From: Clostridia bacterium
GTDB taxonomy: Bacteria; Bacillota; Clostridia; TANB77; CAG-508
Reading direction: 5' to 3'
Length of the DNA stretch: 31,758 nucleotides
Assembly (NCBI GenBank): GCA_900753245.1
Contig: CAADYJ010000048.1
Span: 1 to 31,758, forward strand
Below, piece after piece: positions 27,864-31,758 of the stretch; positions within the stretch are counted from its first letter, which is position 1; every line of letters begins with the position of its first letter. The position numbers and the translations under genes were made by a program. The notes below the pieces were generated by a model. It was not told the origin of the DNA, searched no databases, and saw only the letters and a program-made list of their open reading frames with translations.

Positions 27864-28591
27864 TGAGAAAAATCGGATATACTATAATTACAATACTGCT
27901 AATAAGTTTAGTACTTATTAGCAGTTATTTAATATTTAAAGAAAAAAAGCAAAATGAGAAACAAGAAAATACATTTGAGGATTTAATAGAAATAGTTGAA
28001 GAAAATATAGAAAATCAGGAAGAAAGAAAAATAGATATAAATAAATTATATGAGGAAAATAAGGATATTGTTGGTTGGCTAAAAATTGATAATACAACAA
28101 TAAATTATCCTATAATGCAAAATATAAATGATCCAAATTATTATTTGCATAGAGATTTTTACAAAAACTATTCTAGTTATGGTACTCCATATATGGCAAA
28201 ACAATGTAATTTAAATAGTGATAATATTGTAATTTATGGTCATCACATGAAAAATAATAAAATGTTTGGAGAACTTGAAAAATATAAATCGAAAGATTTT
28301 TATAATAATCATAAAATTATAACTTTTACTACATTAGAAAAAGAATATAGTTATGAAATATTTGCAGTTTTTAAAACAACAGTATATACAAAAAATACTT
28401 TTAGATATTATGAGAATATAAATTTTGAAAATAAAAAAATGTATGATGATTTTATAAATATATGCAAAGATAAATCTTTATATCAGACAGGTATAGAAAT
28501 AAAAGATAAAGAAAAACTGATAACACTTTCTACTTGTGAATATAGTAATAAAAATAGTAGATTAGTTATAGTAGCAAGAAAAATAAAATAG
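27863..28591 (+). CDS. srtB: Class B sortase
   Basis: ATG 27863 overlaps the virB4 stop (TAATG), and the N-terminus MRKIGYTIITILLISLVLIS is a signal anchor, so this is the natural start. The 242-residue protein has the class B layout: VGWLKIDNTTINYPIMQ, YYLHRDFYKNYSSYGTPYM, catalytic His127 in IVIYGHHMKNNKMF, Cys225 in LITLSTCEYS and Arg233 in NSRLVIVARK. It would attach surface proteins to peptidoglycan or to each other. The adhesin at 3945 is the only sorting-signal protein in the window and the likely substrate. Sortase B genes next to VirB4 are known in related elements. Confidence 0.9.
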   Translation: MRKIGYTIITILLISLVLISSYLIFKEKKQNEKQENTFEDLIEIVEENIENQEERKIDINKLYEENKDIVGWLKIDNTTINYPIMQNINDPNYYLHRDFYKNYSSYGTPYMAKQCNLNSDNIVIYGHHMKNNKMFGELEKYKSKDFYNNHKIITFTTLEKEYSYEIFAVFKTTVYTKNTFRYYENINFENKKMYDDFINICKDKSLYQTGIEIKDKEKLITLSTCEYSNKNSRLVIVARKIK

Positions 28592-28600
28592 GAGGTTTTA

Positions 28601-30151
28601 TTGGCAGATATTAAAATTAAAGAAAAGAAAAAAGGAACAGTAAAAACATTAAATAAAGCCATTGTAAACACCGAAAAAGTAAAAGATAAATCAATACAAA
28701 TGAAAAATAAAGTTAGTGAAACTTATGAAGAAACAAATGAAAATGGAACAAATTATGCAATAAATAGAATATCAAGACAAACAAAAAGAACACCTGATGA
28801 TATTCGTAGATTAAATAGAATTGGAAAAAGAAATTTTAAGAAAACTGTTGAGAACACACAAAAAACGGTTGATAGAATTAGAAAAATTAAAAGTAGAAAT
28901 AAAACAAGAAAGTCAATAAAGCAAGTAAGAAAAACAGCTAAAGCAACAAAAACAGCTGTAAAAACAGCTGACAAAACTATAAAAACAACGAAAACAACAG
29001 CAAAGGCAACGAAGAAAACAGTACAGGCAACTAAAGCAGCAGTTAAAGCCACAATAAAAACAATAAAAGTTGTTATAAAAATTACAATAACTGCAATAAA
29101 AACTATAATTGCAGCACTTAAATCATTAATAGCATTAATTATAGCTGGTGGATGGATTTCTGTTATAATTATAGTTGTAGTTTGTCTTGTAGCATTAATT
29201 GCTCATTCAATATTTGGAATATTTTTATCTAGTCAAGATACGGGTAGTAAAATTACTATAAATGGAGAACAACAAGTTGTAACAATGGATAGAGTAATAT
29301 CAAATCTAAATACAGAATTTATAAATAAAATGACGCAAATACAAAAAGATAATAAACACGATGAATATGATATTAATTCAAAAAGAGCAGAATGGAAAGA
29401 TATTTTAGCAGTATATACTGTGAAAATTAGTAATGGGAAAAATGATGCAGAAGTTATGACATTAGATAACAATAAAATATCAATATTAAAAGAAATATTT
29501 TGGGAAATGAATGAAATAACTTCATCAACAGAAGAAGTAACAGATAAAGATAATAAAAAGAAAATAGTGCTTCATATTAATGTAAATGGAAAAGATGCAC
29601 TAGAGATGGCACAAAAATATAATTTTAGTATTGAGCAAAATAAACAATTAGCAGAATTATTAGATAAACAGTACGCAAGTTTGTGGTCATCTGTAATTTA
29701 TGGTTCATCAGTTGGAAATACGGATATAGTTGAAGTTGCAAAAAAACAAATTGGAAATATTGGAGGACAACCCTTCTGGTCTTGGTATGGTTATAATTCA
29801 AGAGTGGAATGGTGTGCGTGCTTTGTTTCTTGGTGTGCAAATGAATGTGGCTATATAGAAGCGGGAATAATTCCTAAATTTGCAAGTTGCGAAAGTGAAG
29901 GTGTAGCTTGGTTTAAAACTTGTGGATTATGGCAAGAAAAAGGTTACACACCAAAGTCAGGAGATATAATATTCTTTGATTGGGCTGATTCAAATGATGG
30001 ATTAGCTGATCATGTAGGTATAGTATCAAGAGTTGAAAATGGAATTATTTATACTGTCGAAGGTAATACAAGAGGAGATGTATGCAAAGAAAATAAGTAT
30101 AGTATAGATAGTAGTGTAATAAGAGGATTTGGAACACCTGCATATAAATAA
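28601..30151 (+). CDS. CHAP-domain peptidoglycan hydrolase of the conjugation machine
   Basis: TTG 28601 follows ATAGGAGGT. The 516-residue protein has a very basic cytoplasmic N-terminus (1-180) rich in K-T-A repeats, one membrane helix (about 183-210, GWISVIIIVVVCLVALIAHS), an extracellular linker and a C-terminal CHAP domain. The latter has the nucleophile Cys405 in EWCACFVSWC, His471 in ADHVGIV and YTVEGNTRG. It would open the cell wall for the mating channel, the VirB1-like role. It is the last gene of the transfer operon, closed by a strong terminator. Confidence 0.85.
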   Translation: MADIKIKEKKKGTVKTLNKAIVNTEKVKDKSIQMKNKVSETYEETNENGTNYAINRISRQTKRTPDDIRRLNRIGKRNFKKTVENTQKTVDRIRKIKSRNKTRKSIKQVRKTAKATKTAVKTADKTIKTTKTTAKATKKTVQATKAAVKATIKTIKVVIKITITAIKTIIAALKSLIALIIAGGWISVIIIVVVCLVALIAHSIFGIFLSSQDTGSKITINGEQQVVTMDRVISNLNTEFINKMTQIQKDNKHDEYDINSKRAEWKDILAVYTVKISNGKNDAEVMTLDNNKISILKEIFWEMNEITSSTEEVTDKDNKKKIVLHINVNGKDALEMAQKYNFSIEQNKQLAELLDKQYASLWSSVIYGSSVGNTDIVEVAKKQIGNIGGQPFWSWYGYNSRVEWCACFVSWCANECGYIEAGIIPKFASCESEGVAWFKTCGLWQEKGYTPKSGDIIFFDWADSNDGLADHVGIVSRVENGIIYTVEGNTRGDVCKENKYSIDSSVIRGFGTPAYK

Positions 30152-30198
30152 AAAAGAAGTGGTATCAATCTTAATTGGTTGATATCACTTCTTTTTTT
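30151..30198. terminator. Strong bidirectional terminator
   Basis: A 20-pair stem (30151-30170 with 30177-30196, some G-U) surrounds a six-base loop, with A-run on the left and T-run on the right. It serves the transfer operon on + and the HU gene on - and marks the apparent right limit of the conjugation genes. Confidence 0.88.
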
Positions 30199-30200
30199 GT

Positions 30201-30476
30201 TTATTTATTAACTTTATCTTTTAATGCTTTTCCAGCTTTGAAAGCAGGAGCTGTGCAAGCAGGTATTTTTATTTCTTCTTTAGTTTGAGGGTTTAATCCT
30301 TTTCTTGCAGCTCTTTGTCTAGTTTCAAAAGTACCGAATCCAACAAGTTGAACTTTGCCTTTGTTTTCTAATTCATTTGAAACAACATTTATAAAAGAAC
30401 TTAATACTTTTTCAACATCTTTTTTAGATAATGCTGTTTCATTAGCCATTGCGTTTACTAATTCTGATCTATTCAT
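30201..30476 (-). CDS. hup: HU family DNA-binding protein
   Basis: The ATG at 30476 is chosen over the GTG at 30485 because GAGGTG lies just upstream and MNRSELVNAMANETALSKKD is the usual HU start; this gives 91 residues, the normal length. VQLVGFGTFETRQRAARKGL and NPQTKEEIKIPACTAPAFKA are the classic HU signature and arm. It bends and compacts DNA as a dimer, and many transposition and replication systems use it. It may be the host's chromosomal HU gene beside the element, or carried by it; position alone does not decide. Confidence 0.93.
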   Translation of the reverse strand: MNRSELVNAMANETALSKKDVEKVLSSFINVVSNELENKGKVQLVGFGTFETRQRAARKGLNPQTKEEIKIPACTAPAFKAGKALKDKVNK

Positions 30477-30530
30477 CAATTTCACCTCTTTTCGTGTAAA
30501 AATTTTATTATTATCATTTGTGTTTTTTAT

Positions 30531-30559
30531 AATCTATCAAAGAAAAATATTTTAGTCAA
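30531..30559 (-). promoter_or_regulatory. Promoter of the HU gene
   Basis: On the minus strand, TTGACT (30559-30554) and TAGATT (30536-30531) are separated by 17 bases, a good sigma-A layout, about 55 bases before the HU start. Confidence 0.6.
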
Positions 30560-30704
30560 TAAAATTTGTAGAAATCAATGAAAAATGTCTAAAATTGTTT
30601 AAAAAAAATTTAAAATATGATATGATTTGATAAAATTGTAGAAAGGTAGCAATATATAAGATACAAAATAGATTAATGAGTAGACATATCTAGGAGATGA
30701 AAAA

Positions 30705-30989
30705 ATGACAAGTGAAGAACTAGAAAACTTTATAAAAAATTATGTTGTAAACAAAATAGAAGAAAGTAAAGACAAAAATTATATAAGATATACATTTTAT
30801 GAATTGAGAATAAAATACAACTTATCTGAAAAGGAAGTTGATGAGTTCTTAAAATTAGCTCGTACATATTATGAAAATAATGATTATAAAGTTTATTTTA
30901 CTGGAGCAAAATTTGTATATAAAGATGCAAAAATAACAGTACAGCCTAATGAATATTTAATTGCAATAAAAGACGGAAAGGAGCAATAA
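30705..30989 (+). CDS. Hypothetical protein, 94 residues
   Basis: ATG 30705 follows CTAGGAGATG. The product begins MTSEELENFIKNYVVNKIEE and contains a helix-turn-helix-like stretch (YTFYELRIKYNLSEKEVDEF) and a C-terminal beta-rich part. No family is recognised; a small DNA-binding protein is possible. A TATGAT box at 30616-30626 with a TTGTTT at 30595 is a weak promoter candidate. It lies one base ahead of the next gene's start, so the two form an operon. Confidence 0.65.
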   Translation: MTSEELENFIKNYVVNKIEESKDKNYIRYTFYELRIKYNLSEKEVDEFLKLARTYYENNDYKVYFTGAKFVYKDAKITVQPNEYLIAIKDGKEQ

Positions 30990-30990
30990 A

Positions 30991-31200
30991 ATGAATCCAT
31001 ACGATATACTAGATAAAGATAATTTGCAAAAGGTAGCTAACGCTGGAATAGCAATTGAAAATAGAAAATATAGTGAAGATGAATTAAAAATGTTTAGTTA
31101 TAATATTTTGGATTATATTATGAGCCACAGTAGTAAAACAGGAGAAATAGGTAAATTATATAATGAATATGACTATATATTAAAAACTTTTGGAGTTTAA
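30991..31200 (+). CDS. Hypothetical protein, 69 residues
   Basis: ATG 30991 follows AAAGGAGCAA inside the end of the previous gene. The acidic, helical protein begins MNPYDILDKDNLQKVANAGI and ends DYILKTFGV. No domain is recognised. It is co-transcribed with the preceding small gene and followed by a promoter for the NRPS gene; it belongs to the chromosomal side of the window by position. Confidence 0.65.
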   Translation: MNPYDILDKDNLQKVANAGIAIENRKYSEDELKMFSYNILDYIMSHSSKTGEIGKLYNEYDYILKTFGV

Positions 31201-31220
31201 AAAATTAATTAAATTTAAAT

Positions 31221-31252
31221 TTTACAAAAGTTAAATTCAGTTATGATATAAT
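31221..31252 (+). promoter_or_regulatory. Candidate promoter of the condensation-domain gene
   Basis: A perfect TATAAT (31247-31252) lies about 50 bases before the start. The best upstream boxes (TTTACA at 31221, TTACAA at 31222) give long spacers of 19-20 bases, so the -35 is uncertain; TATGAT (31242-31247) gives 15. Confidence 0.4.
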
Positions 31253-31304
31253 AAATAAAAATTCAAAATAAGTACAAATATAAAAGAATTAGGGGATAAA
31301 GATA

Positions 31305-31758
31305 GTGGAAGAAAAAAATATATACAAATTATCTAATACTCAAAGAAATATATGGCTAGTAGATCAAAGATTTTCAAATACCAATGTAAATAATATTGTA
31401 GGAGAATTGAAGTTTAATACAAAAATTGATATAGAAACGCTAAAAAGAGCAGTCAATTTATTAGTTAAGAAAAATGATGCATTAAGAATTAAAATGGAAT
31501 ATCATGATGGGATTTTAGAGCAATATATAGAAGAATATAAGAAATTTGATATTGATGTTTTAAATATAAACAATGATAAAGAATATTTACAAGAATTTTC
31601 TAGTTATATTTTTAATTTGACAAAAGATAACTTATATTATTTTGAAATAATACAAGATGATAAAGGAAAAACAAGATTAATAAGTAGATTTCATCATATT
31701 ATTGCTGATGCATGGTCGTTGTCATTAGTTTCAACTGAAATAATTGATTTATATAATA
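31305..31758 (+). CDS. NRPS condensation-domain protein, N-terminal part (cut by window)
   Basis: GTG 31305 follows TTAGGGGATA. The 151 visible codons are open and begin VEEKNIYKLSNTQRNIW, the standard start of a condensation domain (S-x-x-Q-x-x-x-W). The catalytic motif HHxxxDxW is present as FHHIIADAWS. It would form peptide or ester bonds in a non-ribosomal peptide synthetase, or be a stand-alone condensation or acyltransferase protein. The rest lies beyond the window. It has no visible relation to conjugation and probably belongs to the chromosome. Confidence 0.85.
   Translation, partial: MEEKNIYKLSNTQRNIWLVDQRFSNTNVNNIVGELKFNTKIDIETLKRAVNLLVKKNDALRIKMEYHDGILEQYIEEYKKFDIDVLNINNDKEYLQEFSSYIFNLTKDNLYYFEIIQDDKGKTRLISRFHHIIADAWSLSLVSTEIIDLYN

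Larger units (their letters stand above)
483..30151 (+). mobile_element. Conjugative (ICE-like) element, Tn1549/CTn-type transfer module, ends not seen
   Basis: The region carries a full set of Gram-positive conjugation genes on one strand: ParA/ParB, methylase/SNF2 helicase, Toprim protein, MobC, MOBP relaxase, PcfB, VirD4, Maff2/TrbC-like, TrbL, PrgI, VirB4 and CHAP hydrolase. This content is typical of Tn1549/CTn-like ICEs. No integrase, recombinase, direct repeat or att site is visible, so the limits given are only the first and last genes that plausibly belong. The right limit rests on the strong terminator after the CHAP gene and the change to unrelated chromosomal-looking genes. Several core genes carry +1 breaks at CGG codons, described separately. 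Confidence 0.85.

Noticed and set aside
25520..28591. A true VirB4-sortase fusion protein of 1023 residues
   Set aside because: The shifted frame gives a normal VirB4 end, and the sortase has its own ATG and signal anchor overlapping that stop.
1..31758. CRISPR array or tRNA gene
   Set aside because: I found no regularly spaced direct repeats outside the adhesin gene and no tRNA-like cloverleaf. In particular, no candidate frameshift-suppressor tRNA is seen in the window.
1..31758. UGA-recoding genetic code (mycoplasma-like)
   Set aside because: TGA ends parA and the MT-A70 gene at their natural family ends, and tryptophan is encoded by TGG.

Overview
The window comes from a very AT-rich, low-GC Gram-positive genome (Bacillota, probably an uncultured Clostridia-like gut lineage). 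I judge this by eye from base composition, strong AGGAGG ribosome sites, many TTG starts, LPxTG-type anchoring and a class B sortase. TGA, TAG and TAA all serve as stops, so this is not a UGA-recoding mycoplasma. From about 0.5 to 30.15 kb the window is one conjugative (ICE-like) module of the Tn1549/CTn type, nearly all on the + strand. No integrase, excisionase or attachment site is visible, so the element's ends are not defined.

Layout. 1-1332: degenerate sequence and small genes. 1411-3113: parA-parB partition pair. 3202-8057: a membrane protein with a zinc-ribbon tail and a 1370-residue thioester/Cna-B adhesin. 8106-16143: two small proteins and a 2.5-kilo-residue methylase/SNF2 helicase. 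16189-17535: Toprim protein and DpnD/PcfM-like protein. 17536-17681: probable oriT. 17682-19353: MobC and MOBP relaxase. 19337-21221: PcfB, a degenerate ArdC-like protein and a small protein. 21241-23023: VirD4 coupling protein. 23031-28591: Maff2/TrbC-like protein, MT-A70 methyltransferase, TrbL/VirB6, small protein, PrgI, VirB4 and sortase B. 28601-30151: CHAP peptidoglycan hydrolase. A strong bidirectional terminator then separates the element from apparent chromosome: an HU gene on the minus strand, two small genes and the start of a non-ribosomal peptide synthetase (NRPS) condensation-domain gene that runs off the right edge.

How the genes work together. MobC and the relaxase nick oriT, and VirD4 passes the relaxosome to a mating channel of VirB4, PrgI, TrbL, the Maff2-like protein and the CHAP hydrolase. 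The SNF2/methylase, Toprim, MT-A70 and ArdC-like proteins probably process and protect the incoming DNA. ParA/ParB stabilise the circular form. The adhesin and sortase B probably mediate cell contact.

Main discovery. Five core genes (parA, the SNF2/methylase, virD4, trbL, virB4) look broken, but all eight breaks are identical in kind: one extra C directly before a glycine codon, so the reading frame meets CGG followed by A or T. Skipping that C each time restores a full-length, family-typical protein and replaces CGG by glycine. By my scan, CGG is never used as a normal in-frame codon anywhere in the window, while CGA, CGC, CGT, AGA and AGG are. This looks like systematic +1 frameshifting, or four-base Gly decoding, at CGGA/CGGU rather than random decay. 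Four sites lie in virD4, two of them only 73 bases apart. The site in virB4 decides between its own stop codon and an in-frame fusion to sortase B.
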